Shown in pieces: positions 33,174 to 42,825 of a stretch of DNA of 64,000 bases (position 1 is the first letter of the stretch; each line of letters opens with the position of its first letter). Both the position numbers and the translations under genes were made by a program. This DNA is from Ruminococcus flavefaciens. Its GTDB lineage: Bacteria; Bacillota; Clostridia; Oscillospirales; Ruminococcaceae. The notes under the pieces were generated by a model. That model worked only from the letters and a program-made list of their open reading frames with translations, was not told the DNA's origin and did not search any database. The DNA lies in contig NZ_UETD01000005.1 of assembly GCF_900116855.1 (NCBI RefSeq), positions 124,001 to 188,000 of the forward strand. Direction: 5' to 3'.

Positions 33174-34115
33174 TTGAAGGGAGGAAGCGTCACCTTATCA
33201 AATGACGCGATCTATATGGGAGTACAATTCTGGTGGTTTTATGATGTTATCGCAGTTGCAACTATCCTTATCTGCTTATTCATCACAGTAAAAAGAGGTT
33301 TTTTAAAGGCAGCAGTATCGCTGCTGGGTTATGTATTGGCATTATTTATCGCGCTGTCTCTCAGTTCGTCTATCGGCAGCTCAATATACAGCAAGTCTGT
33401 AAGAGAGAGCAATGTCAAAAAGATGGATCAGGCTCTTTCCGAGAACGAGTTCTCAGAGGAGCTGGCAAAGTATCTTGAATCTCTGGGATACAATGTCAAG
33501 GTAGACCGCGACAAGCTCACCGGTATCTACATCAAGGGCGAGGATGTTGATGAGAATATCTATACCTATCTCAACAATATCAACGGCAGAAAGGTAGAAT
33601 CCGAGGAGGGCATCTTCTATAACAAGCTCCATGAGGGTTATGCCACCGTTATGAGCGGTCTGGTATCAAAGCACCTCAGCGAGTATTCCGCAGAGTGTGC
33701 CGCAAAGGAGATAAGGGAGCATCCGACAAAGTTCTACGGCTTCATGAAGCTTATGGATGAACCCGACAGCAGAAGAGCACCTGCTGAGTTTATCGTTGAT
33801 AATTACCTCAAGGCACCTTATGTCTCGATTATCAAGCTCATAACCCTTATAGTCATGCTCATAATATTCCTCGTTCTTACCATAATCATTTCAACTACAG
33901 CAGGCAAGAACGATAAGATGGAACCAAGCATCGTTACCCATGTGATATGCGGACTCATAGGCATATTCAAGGGCGCGGTATTCGTGTTCCTTATAGCGGT
34001 AATGGTCCGTCTTTATGTGGTATTCGGAAGCAACAAAATGCTCTTCTTCAACCACGAGGCAATAGACAAGACCTTTATCTTCAAGTACATCTACGATATC
34101 GTAAAGGGTATCTGA
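33174..34115 (+). CDS. CvpA-family membrane protein
   Basis: 313 residues from TTG 33174. The start is uncertain: GGGAGG lies at 33179-33184, inside this frame, and the next ATG is at 33216 (MGVQFWWFYDV). The N-terminal helix with FWWFYDVIAVATILICLFITVKRGFLKAAVSLLGYV matches CvpA, and two more membrane helices lie near the C-terminus. A central hydrophilic region (about 70-210) is longer than in standard CvpA (about 160-180 residues in total). CvpA-like proteins are envelope-stress or secretion related, with unclear mechanism. Confidence 0.75.
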   Translation: MKGGSVTLSNDAIYMGVQFWWFYDVIAVATILICLFITVKRGFLKAAVSLLGYVLALFIALSLSSSIGSSIYSKSVRESNVKKMDQALSENEFSEELAKYLESLGYNVKVDRDKLTGIYIKGEDVDENIYTYLNNINGRKVESEEGIFYNKLHEGYATVMSGLVSKHLSEYSAECAAKEIREHPTKFYGFMKLMDEPDSRRAPAEFIVDNYLKAPYVSIIKLITLIVMLIIFLVLTIIISTTAGKNDKMEPSIVTHVICGLIGIFKGAVFVFLIAVMVRLYVVFGSNKMLFFNHEAIDKTFIFKYIYDIVKGI

Positions 34116-34185
34116 GGCGGCTTGACAACAGCGCCCGCGGTTTGCGGAACAAGCGCATAGAAATTACTACAGGAGGAACTGCCTG

Positions 34186-36540
34186 ATGATAATGTGCAGT
34201 AAATGCAAAAAAAGACCTGCGGTGGTGTTCATCACCTCCGTTCAGGGCAGCGAAAAGAAAAACGAGGGTCTGTGCCTTTCATGTGCAAGGGCGCAGAATA
34301 TCCCGCAGATAAAGGAATACATGGATAAGCTGGGCATCACCGACGAGGAGCTGGATCAGCTCTCGGATCAGATGATGGGTATGCTTGACGGCGACAGCTT
34401 TGAAATGGGCGGCTCGGGCGTACTTCCCGACTTTATCACGAATATGTTCGGCGGAAACAGCGGCGACGACTCAGAGGGCGGAGATAAGCCCGATGAGGGC
34501 GGCTTCGACCCGAGAAGCATCTTCGGCGGCGGACGTTCCGATGACAAGCAGTCCGACAGCAAGGAGAAGAAAGGTCTTTTCGGACGCAATAAGGAGAAAA
34601 AGCCGAGAGAGCCCAAATTCCTCGGAAGCTACTGCACCAATCTGTCACAGAAGGCTGCTGACGGCAAGCTGGACAATATCATCGGCAGAGACAACGAGAT
34701 AGCAAGAGTTATACAGATCCTTTCAAGGCGTACCAAGAACAACCCCTGCCTCATAGGCGAGCCGGGTGTCGGCAAGACCGCTATCGCAGAGGGTATAGCT
34801 CTCCGCATCAACGAGGGAAATGTTCCCTTCAACCTTGTGGATAAGAAGGTATATCTTCTCGACCTCACCGCTCTTGTTGCGGGAACTCAGTTCCGCGGAC
34901 AGTTTGAGAGCCGTGTAAAGGGGCTTGTGGACGAGGTAAAGCGCGAGGGCAATATCATACTCTTCATAGACGAGGTACACAATCTTGTCGGCGCAGGAGA
35001 CTCTGAGGGCTCAATGAACGCTGCAAATATCCTGAAGCCTGCCCTTTCACGAGGCGAGGTCCAGGTCATCGGTGCCACCACATTCGGCGAGTACCGCAAG
35101 TATATCGAGAAGGATTCCGCTCTCGAGCGCCGTTTCCAGCCTGTTACAGTCAACGAGCCCACCATCGAGGACACAGTCAACGTCCTCGTGGGCATAAAGA
35201 AATATTACGAGGAGTTCCACAAGGTACACATCTCCGATTACCTTGTGAGAGTGTGCGCTGTGCTCTCAGAGAGATACATCACAGACCGCTTCCTGCCCGA
35301 TAAGGCTATCGACCTTATGGACGAAAGCTGTGCATACGCCTGCATACGCTCTCCCGAGATAGGCGAGTACGAAAAGCTCAAAAAGGAGATAAAGGTACTG
35401 GAGGACATGGAGAAGTCCATTTCCGAGCAGGATGAGATAGACTATCAGGCTCTTGCAGAGGTAAAGGGCAAACTCATACACATCCGCGAGACTGAGGCTG
35501 AGCTCAAAGAGAAGGCTGAGAACATCAATGTTGAGGAGTCCGATATCACCAAGGTCATCGAGCGCTGGACGGGTATCCCTGCGGCTAAGATAGCAGAGAA
35601 CGAGTTCCTGAAGATATCAAGGCTGGAGGGTGCTCTCAAAAAGAGGGTCATCGGTCAGGACGAGGCTGTTTCGGTACTCACAAGAGCTATCAAGCGCACA
35701 AGAGTACAGCTCAGCAAGCGCCGCAGACCTGCTTCATTCGTGTTCGTGGGTCCCACAGGCGTAGGTAAGACAGAGCTGGTAAAGGCACTTGCCGAGGAGC
35801 TCTTTGACTCTCCCGATCCGCTCATCAGACTGGATATGACCGAGTATATGGAGAAGCACTCCGTTGCGAGAATGATAGGCTCGCCTCCCGGATACGTCGG
35901 CTACGACGAGGCAGGACAGCTCACAGAAAAGGTTCGCAGAAAGCCCTACTCCGTAATACTCTTTGACGAGATAGAGAAGGCTCACCCCGATGTTATGAAT
36001 ATCCTTATGCAGATACTGGACGAGGGCAAGGTGGACGACGCTCACGGAAGGACCGTAAACTTTGCAAATACCATCATCTGTATGACCTCAAACGCAGGCT
36101 CTACGGACAAGAGCATAGGCGTTGGCTTCAACCGCACAGAGAATGAAATATCAAGAGACAAGGCTATGAAGGGTCTGAGGGAGTTCCTCCGCCCCGAGTT
36201 CATCAGCCGTATAGACGAGATCGTTGTGTTCAAGGATCTCACAAAGGAGAATTTCGCTGACATTGCCGCTCTTATGATCGACGAGATGAAGGAGCCCCTT
36301 GCAGAAAAGGATATCACCGTGGACTACACAAGACAGGCTCTTGAACTCATTGCCGAGAAGTCCTTCGGAAAGCCCTACGGCGCAAGAGATATCCGCAGAG
36401 TCATCCGTGACGAGGTGGAGGATCAGGTGGCTGAGCTCATTCTTGAGCGCGGCTCTGAGATCAATAAGATAAGCATTTCCTGCGACGGCGACAAGATAGT
36501 TGTCGGGGGCAGTAAGGAGGCAAAAGAAGATGAAGCGTAA
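34186..36540 (+). CDS. Zinc-finger Clp ATPase (ClpE/ClpC-like)
   Basis: 784 residues. The N-terminus has a four-cysteine zinc finger (CSKC at 4-7 and CLSC near 30) as in ClpE, in place of the double ClpN repeat of ClpC. A Gly/Asp/Ser-rich linker (about 85-145) follows. AAA module 1 has [13 protein letters not shown] and a [15 protein letters not shown] segment, then a short M-domain. AAA module 2 has [10 protein letters not shown] and [15 protein letters not shown] tripeptide at residue 646 matches the ClpP-docking loop, so it probably unfolds proteins for ClpP. The first ATG follows GGAGG by nine bases. There is no CtsR gene next to it. Confidence 0.9.
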   Translation: MIMCSKCKKRPAVVFITSVQGSEKKNEGLCLSCARAQNIPQIKEYMDKLGITDEELDQLSDQMMGMLDGDSFEMGGSGVLPDFITNMFGGNSGDDSEGGDKPDEGGFDPRSIFGGGRSDDKQSDSKEKKGLFGRNKEKKPREPKFLGSYCTNLSQKAADGKLDNIIGRDNEIARVIQILSRRTKNNPCLIGEPGVGKTAIAEGIALRINEGNVPFNLVDKKVYLLDLTALVAGTQFRGQFESRVKGLVDEVKREGNIILFIDEVHNLVGAGDSEGSMNAANILKPALSRGEVQVIGATTFGEYRKYIEKDSALERRFQPVTVNEPTIEDTVNVLVGIKKYYEEFHKVHISDYLVRVCAVLSERYITDRFLPDKAIDLMDESCAYACIRSPEIGEYEKLKKEIKVLEDMEKSISEQDEIDYQALAEVKGKLIHIRETEAELKEKAENINVEESDITKVIERWTGIPAAKIAENEFLKISRLEGALKKRVIGQDEAVSVLTRAIKRTRVQLSKRRRPASFVFVGPTGVGKTELVKALAEELFDSPDPLIRLDMTEYMEKHSVARMIGSPPGYVGYDEAGQLTEKVRRKPYSVILFDEIEKAHPDVMNILMQILDEGKVDDAHGRTVNFANTIICMTSNAGSTDKSIGVGFNRTENEISRDKAMKGLREFLRPEFISRIDEIVVFKDLTKENFADIAALMIDEMKEPLAEKDITVDYTRQALELIAEKSFGKPYGARDIRRVIRDEVEDQVAELILERGSEINKISISCDGDKIVVGGSKEAKEDEA

Positions 36541-37228
36541 GTTACTGTCACTTATTGCAGTTATGGCAGCTTCGGCAGCTGTTTTCACAGGCTGTCTCGA
36601 TTCGGGAAAAAGCAGCTCGGCGGGCACAACGGCTCCCGAGGAGACAACTGCCTCTGAGCCCTTTACCAATGACGAGGGCGAGGAGCTGTCCGAGAGCATG
36701 GAGCTCATGTATGTCAAATTCAGGGACGTTCCCGCACTGGAGAGCGGTCCCGTTATAAAGATCAGCGATACCACCGCAAAGCCCGGAGAGATAGCAGAGG
36801 TAACGGTTTCTCTCACGGGAGCAGACAACCAGTGGAATATGTGCGGAATACACATCACATATCCCGATGTACTGGAGTGCCAGCTGTCCAATGCCGAGGA
36901 GCTGTATGCGCTGTACGAGCCCGGCGATGCTGTAAGGAATAACGCAGGCTTTGTAGCTATGGACTGGGAGGACAATCTTGCACCCGAAATGGTAAGAGAG
37001 CATAACAAGTCGCTGTTCTTCACCACCATGTTCATGGATACTAAGGGACATGACGGCGATATCGCCACATTCTACTTCAAGGTCCCCGACGATGCACAGC
37101 CCGGAACGGTCTATAAGCTCAGCTATTACTATATGGACTCTGATATGTTCCGCGATGAGCAGTCGGATATGTCATTCGAGAAGTATGCCTTTGAGCATCT
37201 TCAGGACGGAAGTATCACTATAAGATAA
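36530..37228 (+). CDS. Lipoprotein with a cohesin-like domain
   Basis: 232 residues from ATG 36530, with AAGGAGG upstream; it overlaps the Clp stop by 11 bases. The signal peptide ends in VFTGC (lipobox Cys near residue 20). A Ser/Thr/Glu linker (about 22-55) precedes a beta-rich domain (about 70-225). The opening ISDTTAKPGEIAEVTVSLTG, the middle MCGIHITYPDVLECQ and the end ATFYFKVPDDAQPGTVYKLSYYY follow the cohesin pattern (V/I...A.PGD.V.V.V.L...; F...YD..VLE; F.V...A..G). If a true cohesin, it could hold dockerin proteins at the membrane. The match is by eye and moderate. Confidence 0.65.
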   Translation: MKRKLLSLIAVMAASAAVFTGCLDSGKSSSAGTTAPEETTASEPFTNDEGEELSESMELMYVKFRDVPALESGPVIKISDTTAKPGEIAEVTVSLTGADNQWNMCGIHITYPDVLECQLSNAEELYALYEPGDAVRNNAGFVAMDWEDNLAPEMVREHNKSLFFTTMFMDTKGHDGDIATFYFKVPDDAQPGTVYKLSYYYMDSDMFRDEQSDMSFEKYAFEHLQDGSITIR

Positions 37229-37232
37229 GTTT

Positions 37233-37266
37233 ACGGAGCTGCGGCGCATAAGTGCGGCAGCTCCGT
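37233..37266 (+). terminator. Stem-loop after the cohesin-like gene
   Basis: ACGGAGCTGC (37233-37242) and GCAGCTCCGT (37257-37266) are perfect arms around a 14-base loop. The T-run is weak (ATGTTTC), so termination may be partial. Confidence 0.55.
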
Positions 37267-37291
37267 ATGTTTCTGAGAAAGGAAGTACATA

Positions 37292-38419
37292 ATGAATAAA
37301 AAGGAAACAGCAGAGATAAAGAAGAATTTTTCCGACAAGAGCGGATTTTTCATCATGGAGAGAGTTCTTACAGCGTTCATCGACGCGGATAAGAATGTTC
37401 GCTATCACAATGTCAGCTCATGTCTCACCATGCCTGTTGAGGAGCACGATGTCTACGACGAGACGCTGAAAAAGGTGCTCAACACCAACGTGGGCAAGGC
37501 TTTTGTGGAGTATGAGTTCCCCAACGAGGCATATGACGAGGGTCAGCCCCAGAACATCCTCTATACCCTCCTCACCTCCGAGCTGAAGGACGAGACAGCC
37601 TGTGAGGACTTCCTCAACCATATTGCCAACAACATCGCCTATACGGGACCCTTTGCGGTGATAACATCCTACTGCACCTATACCATCCGCAAGAAGGACA
37701 AGAATGACGAGTTCGCTGACGGCGAGGACGAGATATACCGCTATATCCTCACAGCTATCTGCCCCGTTAACACCAGCAAGGACGGCTTTATTTTCGACAG
37801 TGTCGGCAACGAGATAACCAAGAAGGTAAACACCGAGCTCATCATCAGCAAGGCTCCCTCGGACGGCTTCCTTTACCCTGTTTTCAGCAACAGGAGCTCC
37901 GATATCAACCATGTGATGTACTACACCAAGAATGTGAAGGCTCCTAACGTGTCGGTGGTTGAGAACGTGCTGGGCTGCACCTTTGTGATGTCGGCAGAGA
38001 GCGAAAAGAGCAGCTTCCAGAGCATACTCAAGAACGTAGTGGGTGAGGACCTTGACTATATGCTTATCAAGACCGTGAACGAGAAGATACAGGAGGTCGT
38101 GGACGACAGCAAGGACGAGACCGACAAGGTGGTCATCGACAATGCAAAGCTGAAGGATATCCTTGTGGATGTGGGACTTCCCGAGGAGAGAGTTAACATG
38201 GTGGAGCCCGTATACGAAAAGGTCTGCGGCACAGCTCCACTTACTGCGGCAAATCTTGTGGAGAACAAGACAGTTCTCACCTCACCGGGCATCACCGTTA
38301 ACATCAAGCCCTCGGCGGCAGATAAGGTGCGTACAAGTGTGGTGGACGGCAGAAGATGCCTGCTCATTGATATCGACGACCCTACCATTGAGATAAACGG
38401 ACTTCCCGTTACTCTGTAA
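37292..38419 (+). CDS. DUF4317-like protein
   Basis: 375 residues, cytoplasmic, no signal or membrane segment. The N-terminus MNKKETAEIKKNFSDKSGFFIMERVLTAFIDADKNVRY and the middle PFAVITSYCTYTIRKKDKN...EIYRYILTAICPV match the DUF4317 family that is widespread in Lachnospiraceae and Ruminococcaceae, function unknown. The C-terminal 60 residues are beta-rich (TVNIKPSAADKVRTSVVDGRRCLLIDIDD). GAAAGGAAG upstream serves as the ribosome site. Confidence 0.82.
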   Translation: MNKKETAEIKKNFSDKSGFFIMERVLTAFIDADKNVRYHNVSSCLTMPVEEHDVYDETLKKVLNTNVGKAFVEYEFPNEAYDEGQPQNILYTLLTSELKDETACEDFLNHIANNIAYTGPFAVITSYCTYTIRKKDKNDEFADGEDEIYRYILTAICPVNTSKDGFIFDSVGNEITKKVNTELIISKAPSDGFLYPVFSNRSSDINHVMYYTKNVKAPNVSVVENVLGCTFVMSAESEKSSFQSILKNVVGEDLDYMLIKTVNEKIQEVVDDSKDETDKVVIDNAKLKDILVDVGLPEERVNMVEPVYEKVCGTAPLTAANLVENKTVLTSPGITVNIKPSAADKVRTSVVDGRRCLLIDIDDPTIEINGLPVTL

Positions 38420-38422
38420 TAT

Positions 38423-38603
38423 AAATCATAATTTAGCGGAGCTAAATTATGATTTAAGCCGTTAGCCCAAAGCCATTAGCCGTTAGCCTGATGTAGGGGC
38501 GGCGTTCCGCCGCCCGATAATAAAGCGGCGAAGCCGCTTCCTAATGGCTAAAAGCTAAAGGCTAATGGCTTCGGAATTTAACACCTTCGGTGTTAAATTC
38601 CGA
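38423..38603. repeat. Composite palindromic repeat element (about 180 bp)
   Basis: This gap carries no gene but is highly structured. It is bounded by two perfect 15-bp hairpins with 3-base loops: AAATCATAATTTAGC/GCTAAATTATGATTT (38423-38455) and TCGGAATTTAACACC/GGTGTTAAATTCCGA (38571-38603). Inside them are TTAGCC-type units on the left (about 38460-38488) and their inverse GGCTAA units on the right (about 38541-38569). Two GC hairpins (GGGCGGCG/CGCCGCCC and AAGCGGC/GCCGCTT) sit at the centre, about 38498-38539. It is related in parts to the repeats near 14970-15028 and 191-320. No terminal duplication is evident. Confidence 0.65.
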
Positions 38604-38635
38604 GTTATCCGAGCGACAATAATATGCGATAAAAA

Positions 38636-38672
38636 ACAGGAAAGCCGTGCTGCTCAAGCACGGCTTTCCTGT
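38636..38672 (-). terminator. Terminator of the xylanase gene
   Basis: ACAGGAAAGCCGTGCT (38636-38651) and AGCACGGCTTTCCTGT (38657-38672) form a 16-bp stem. On the minus strand a run of T (A-run 38631-38636 on plus) follows, so it serves the xylanase whose stop is at 38765. Confidence 0.85.
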
Positions 38673-38764
38673 TCTGATTTGTCCCTTACAATTTATTTTT
38701 GGAATTATATCAATCTGTGCGGCGCGTTGTGCAGATGCACCGCACAGATCAACATCGAAAAGAA

Positions 38765-41700
38765 TTATGACATCGACCAGCTGTCGAAGCTTACGTCGCC
38801 GTTAGCTACAAAGTAGATGTCTGAAGCGCCGCTGGGGATATTTGCGAGAGGAGTCTCAATAGTTTCCATTGAGCCGCCTGCGGGTACTTCAATGTAGGTT
38901 ATAGCCTCGCCGCTTGCTGAACCTGCGCAAACCTTGATGATCGCGCCGCTCTTGGATGAAGCCTTTGCAGTAAGTGTGCCGCTTACCTTGGAGAAGTCGA
39001 CCTTGCTTACCTTAGCCCATTCGCCCTTCTTGAACTCGACTGTTGTGTTGCCTACGCCTGAAACTGTGATGCCCTTTGACTCGTTAGCCATTGTAGCAGC
39101 GCGTACAGTCTTGGTAGGATCTAGGTTCTGAATCTGTGAGCAGCCCTTCATATCGCCGCTGCAGCTGAGTGTGCCGTTTGAAGAATTGTATGTACACTCA
39201 TTGATCTGAGTTGAACGATAGTTACCGTCCTTGTTATCCTTGTTACGGTTATTGGGATCGCCGCTGTCGATGAAGGTATTGCCCATGCGGAGGGACTGCT
39301 GACGTGAGTGATATGCTACATAGTACTTGCCCTTGAACTCGATGATAGAGTGGTGGTTGTTACCGCCGTTGTCTATTCTCTGAGTACCTGTATTCTTGAA
39401 TACAACGCCCTTGAGCTGGTTCTTTGTCCAAGGACCTAAGGGATTAGTGGAAGTCATGTAGAGGATATCTGCGTTGCCGAAGCTTACGCCGTTGATGTTT
39501 GTGCCGCCGGGAACGTTCCAGTTAGCACAGTATGAATAGTACCATGTGTCGCCTATCTTGATAAGGCTTGAATCCTCGAAGAGGTAAGGAGTCTCCATAG
39601 TCTGAGGAGTTCCTGAAAGTGAGGTCATGTCTGAACCGAGCTTAACAACTCTGCCTGTCTTGGGGTTGTCGTAGCCGTTGCCGTCGTTCTGCTTCTTGCC
39701 GCCGCCGAAGAAGAGGTAAGCCTCATCGGTCTTTTCATCGTAGTATACGCCGGGGTCGAAGAGCCATTCTACGTTGCTGCAGTTAGCTGTATTGCGGCTT
39801 ACGAGTTCGCGGCCGATAGGATCCTTTACATTCTTGGTGAATGTGGGATCATCAGCTGAAAGAACGCCGATGCCTGAGCCGTTGTTTGCGAAGTAGAGGA
39901 AGAACTTAGGCTTGCCGTCTACCATCTTCCATGCTGCATCGGGAGCCCATGCTGCGTTTGCCCATGAAGCAATGCCGTTTGTGGTCCTGCCGTTTCTTGC
40001 AGCTACGGGGATAGCGCCGTGGTCAGTCCAGTTTACCATATCGTCGGTAGATACACAGTTGATAGTACCTGAGTTATATGTGTTTATCTGGAGTCTGCCG
40101 TCGCGGTAGTACTCAAATGCGTCGTTGGTGGTATAGATGTAAAGTCTTCCGTCATATACCATCCAGCCGGGGTCAGCACCGAAGCGCTGAGTTGTGAGAG
40201 GATTGTTCTCTCCGTCCTTTTTCCATGATTCTGCAATATTCACTGTTCCAAATTTAGCAGCTAAAGCGCTGATGTCAACCTGTGGCTTGTTTACGGGGAA
40301 TTCTGTGATCTTCTTGAGGATGTACTGCTGGAGGAGAACCAGATCGGCAACTTCAAAAGTTCTGTTCTGGTCAACGTCGGCAGCCTTCTGAGTCATTGAA
40401 TCCTCGAAGCCGCCGTTGAGGAGTCCTCTTCTTGCAGCGACCATATCCAGAGAGTCGATGCACTCGTCGAAGTTTACATCGCCGAGGATGACTGTGCGGA
40501 TATGAGGCTGTCCTGCGCCGGGAACTACTGTACCTGCGGGAGCGCCTACTGCGTCATCGATATAGAAGTTTGTGAATATCGTCTCGTGAGTTGTCTCAAC
40601 GTAGATCTGTACGTCGGTAGCGCCCGAGGGTATCTTGAAGTTTGTGTTTGCAAGCTGTACCCACTCGCCCTTTGGAGCAGATGCCAGAGCGATCTGATCG
40701 TAATGGGGCTCGTTGTCAGCGTCATTGTACTGGAGTGTGAGCTTGAATTCCTGAGAATCCAGATCACCGTCGAGGTAGCAGGCATTTACTGAGAAGCTGT
40801 ACTCCTCGCCGGGCTTGAATATTCTTGAATTGAGGGGCATTGCTGCGCCGTTCCATGAAGCCTCTCTGTCCTGAACGAGGAGGGCTTCCTTGCCTTCGTA
40901 ATTTGTTCTGCCGCTGGTGCTTACAGAAGCTGAGCCTCTGCCTACCCAGTTGTCCTCTGAGCCTTCAAAGTGGCTGTGGAACCAGTAACCGTCGGAATCG
41001 GGCTCGGGGTCTGAGATGGTGAAGTTAGAGCTTCCGGGACCGTGGTAGGGGAGACCTTCGCTCCACTGGCTGTCGGGAACAAGGCTTGTGATAGCGTTGT
41101 AAGCTAACTTGGGCTGATTGTTTCCGTCATAGAGCAGAGGCTGATTGCTTTTGCCTGAATTCCTGTCTGTGCCTACCCATGAGTTATTGTCGTTGGGTCC
41201 CCACACCTGAACGAGAGTTACGTTAGGTCCGTTGGGGTGGCTTGCGTTCCAGTCCATAGCGTGCTTGAATATAGCCTTGTACTTGTCAGCCTGCTGCTGT
41301 AAGGTGTACTTGCCGCCCTCAGTTGAGAGGTCAAGCTCTGTTACCTGAACATCGATACCGAGGTTGAGGTACTTGTCCATAGCTGCGAGGTAGGAGTTTG
41401 TGTCGCCCCATGCGCCGCTTGCAGCGCAGTTGAGGTGAGACTGCATACCCATACCGTCGATGAGTCCCTTAGCCATGAGAGGCTTGAGGATTGTGTTTAT
41501 GATGCAGTTCTGCTTGTCATTAGCGAACTCGTTATAGTCGTTGTAGAAAAGCTTACAGGTCGGAGGAGCGTACTGTCTTGCATAGGTGAATGCCTTCTCA
41601 ACGAAGGAGTTGTTTCCGTAAACTCTTACCCATGCAGATGAGCCGTTCTGACCCTCTGTGCCGTTTGTAGGTCTGAGACCGCCCTGTGAAGCGGTGCCGT

Positions 41701-42712
41701 CATAGATGACCTCGTTACAAACGTCGTAAGCATAGAGGTCGAGGTCGGGGTACTGAGTTGCGTATGCGTTGAACATATTCTTGATGTAGCTCTCCATACG
41801 CTGATCCATAGTGGAGCTGTTTACATAACCGCCGTTGTCGCTGAAGTTCTCCTTGAAGAACCACTCATGAGTCTGGCTGTGCCATACAAGGGTATGACCT
41901 CTGAAGCCGAGACCGTGCTCAACGCAGAAATCGCAGATAGCTGCACAGCTGTTGAGAGATACCTTTACGTTGGTATTGGTCGAGCCGTTCTGGACCATAG
42001 TATCCCATGGCTTTGTCTCGTTCTCGCACTCGATAGCGTTGCAGTCCTTGAGCAGTATGCCCTGGATACCGCTGTTCTTGATGGTACCGCCGTTGAAGAT
42101 GTTGCCAACGCGGAAGTAATCGCCGAACTCGTCCTTGAGACCCTTGCCTGCGGGAGCAGCGTGTGCCTCAAGAGCTTTCTTGTCTCCTGTGATGAGGAAA
42201 TCATCAAAGAAGAAGTCATCTGTGGAGTCTGTGGTGATCTTTAACTTGAACTCGTAGCTTCCCTCGGGAGCGGTATAGCTGTTCTTCAGCTCTGTCCACT
42301 GACCTGCGGGAACGTTCTTGGAAGCCAGCTCAACAGTTGTCTCCTCCTCTGTCTCCTCGTCGATGACCAGAAGTGAAAGGTGGAACTTCTGAGCGGTATT
42401 GCTGAATACCTTTACGCTGTAATTGTACTTGTCTCCGCCGAAAAGGTAGAGACCCTTTGATGAAGCGGCGCCGTCCTCAGCGGAAGCACGTCCCGAGACC
42501 TTCATGCCTCTTGACATATCTGCGCCTGCTGCGGGCTGAGCTGTGAGCTCTACGGTGTCGCCCTCGCCGTACCAGCCGTCATAGTTGCGTTCAAAATCGT
42601 TGGTTACGATAGAAGCAGCGTATGTGCGCTGTACGAATTCGGGAAATGCCACGAAGGCGCCCGAAAGACAGCTTGCAGCGGTAAGACTTGCGACAAGTTT
42701 TTTGAATTTCAT
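38765..42712 (-). CDS. Secreted cellulosomal xylanase: CBM22-GH10-CBM22-dockerin-GH43-CBM6
   Basis: 1,315 residues. Order: signal peptide 1-32; CBM22 about 35-180; GH10 endo-xylanase about 185-548 with acid/base E334 (VCNEV) and nucleophile E459 (TELDL); second CBM22 about 575-730; type I-like dockerin 742-806 (GDVNFDECIDSLDM and ADVDQNRTFEVADLVLLQQYIL); GH43 about 842-1190 with base Asp in RFGADPGW and Asp in LFDPGVY; CBM6 about 1193-1315. GH10 cuts xylan internally. GH43 of this kind removes arabinose or xylose. The dockerin ties it to a scaffoldin. Ile is mostly ATC here, unlike the ATA-rich neighbours, as in highly expressed genes. GGAGGAG precedes the ATG. Confidence 0.93.
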   Translation of the reverse strand: MKFKKLVASLTAASCLSGAFVAFPEFVQRTYAASIVTNDFERNYDGWYGEGDTVELTAQPAAGADMSRGMKVSGRASAEDGAASSKGLYLFGGDKYNYSVKVFSNTAQKFHLSLLVIDEETEEETTVELASKNVPAGQWTELKNSYTAPEGSYEFKLKITTDSTDDFFFDDFLITGDKKALEAHAAPAGKGLKDEFGDYFRVGNIFNGGTIKNSGIQGILLKDCNAIECENETKPWDTMVQNGSTNTNVKVSLNSCAAICDFCVEHGLGFRGHTLVWHSQTHEWFFKENFSDNGGYVNSSTMDQRMESYIKNMFNAYATQYPDLDLYAYDVCNEVIYDGTASQGGLRPTNGTEGQNGSSAWVRVYGNNSFVEKAFTYARQYAPPTCKLFYNDYNEFANDKQNCIINTILKPLMAKGLIDGMGMQSHLNCAASGAWGDTNSYLAAMDKYLNLGIDVQVTELDLSTEGGKYTLQQQADKYKAIFKHAMDWNASHPNGPNVTLVQVWGPNDNNSWVGTDRNSGKSNQPLLYDGNNQPKLAYNAITSLVPDSQWSEGLPYHGPGSSNFTISDPEPDSDGYWFHSHFEGSEDNWVGRGSASVSTSGRTNYEGKEALLVQDREASWNGAAMPLNSRIFKPGEEYSFSVNACYLDGDLDSQEFKLTLQYNDADNEPHYDQIALASAPKGEWVQLANTNFKIPSGATDVQIYVETTHETIFTNFYIDDAVGAPAGTVVPGAGQPHIRTVILGDVNFDECIDSLDMVAARRGLLNGGFEDSMTQKAADVDQNRTFEVADLVLLQQYILKKITEFPVNKPQVDISALAAKFGTVNIAESWKKDGENNPLTTQRFGADPGWMVYDGRLYIYTTNDAFEYYRDGRLQINTYNSGTINCVSTDDMVNWTDHGAIPVAARNGRTTNGIASWANAAWAPDAAWKMVDGKPKFFLYFANNGSGIGVLSADDPTFTKNVKDPIGRELVSRNTANCSNVEWLFDPGVYYDEKTDEAYLFFGGGKKQNDGNGYDNPKTGRVVKLGSDMTSLSGTPQTMETPYLFEDSSLIKIGDTWYYSYCANWNVPGGTNINGVSFGNADILYMTSTNPLGPWTKNQLKGVVFKNTGTQRIDNGGNNHHSIIEFKGKYYVAYHSRQQSLRMGNTFIDSGDPNNRNKDNKDGNYRSTQINECTYNSSNGTLSCSGDMKGCSQIQNLDPTKTVRAATMANESKGITVSGVGNTTVEFKKGEWAKVSKVDFSKVSGTLTAKASSKSGAIIKVCAGSASGEAITYIEVPAGGSMETIETPLANIPSGASDIYFVANGDVSFDSWSMS

Positions 42713-42760
42713 ACATTCTCCTCCTCAATATTTATTTATTTTATTTTTTTCGCTCACGCA

Positions 42761-42779
42761 ATGATATACCGTATATCAT
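42761..42779. promoter_or_regulatory. Palindrome downstream of the xylanase promoter (putative operator)
   Basis: ATGATATAC (42761-42769) and GTATATCAT (42771-42779) are perfect inverted 9-mers around one base. The site falls about 11 to 30 bases downstream of the predicted xylanase transcription start, a position where a bound repressor would block elongation. Its ATGATA half-site recurs at the alpha-xylosidase promoter. Confidence 0.6.
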
Positions 42780-42796
42780 TTCATGCTGTTACACTC

Positions 42797-42825
42797 ATTT
42801 TACTTCAATAATAATAACATTGCAA
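42797..42825 (-). promoter_or_regulatory. Promoter of the xylanase gene
   Basis: On the minus strand TTGCAA (42825-42820), a 17-base spacer and TAAAAT (42802-42797). The leader is about 75 bases and includes the palindrome at 42761-42779. Confidence 0.7.

Noticed and set aside
38423-38603. CRISPR array, because of repeated TTAGCC units
   Set aside because: Units are short, irregular and in both orientations, with no uniform spacers and no cas genes in the window.
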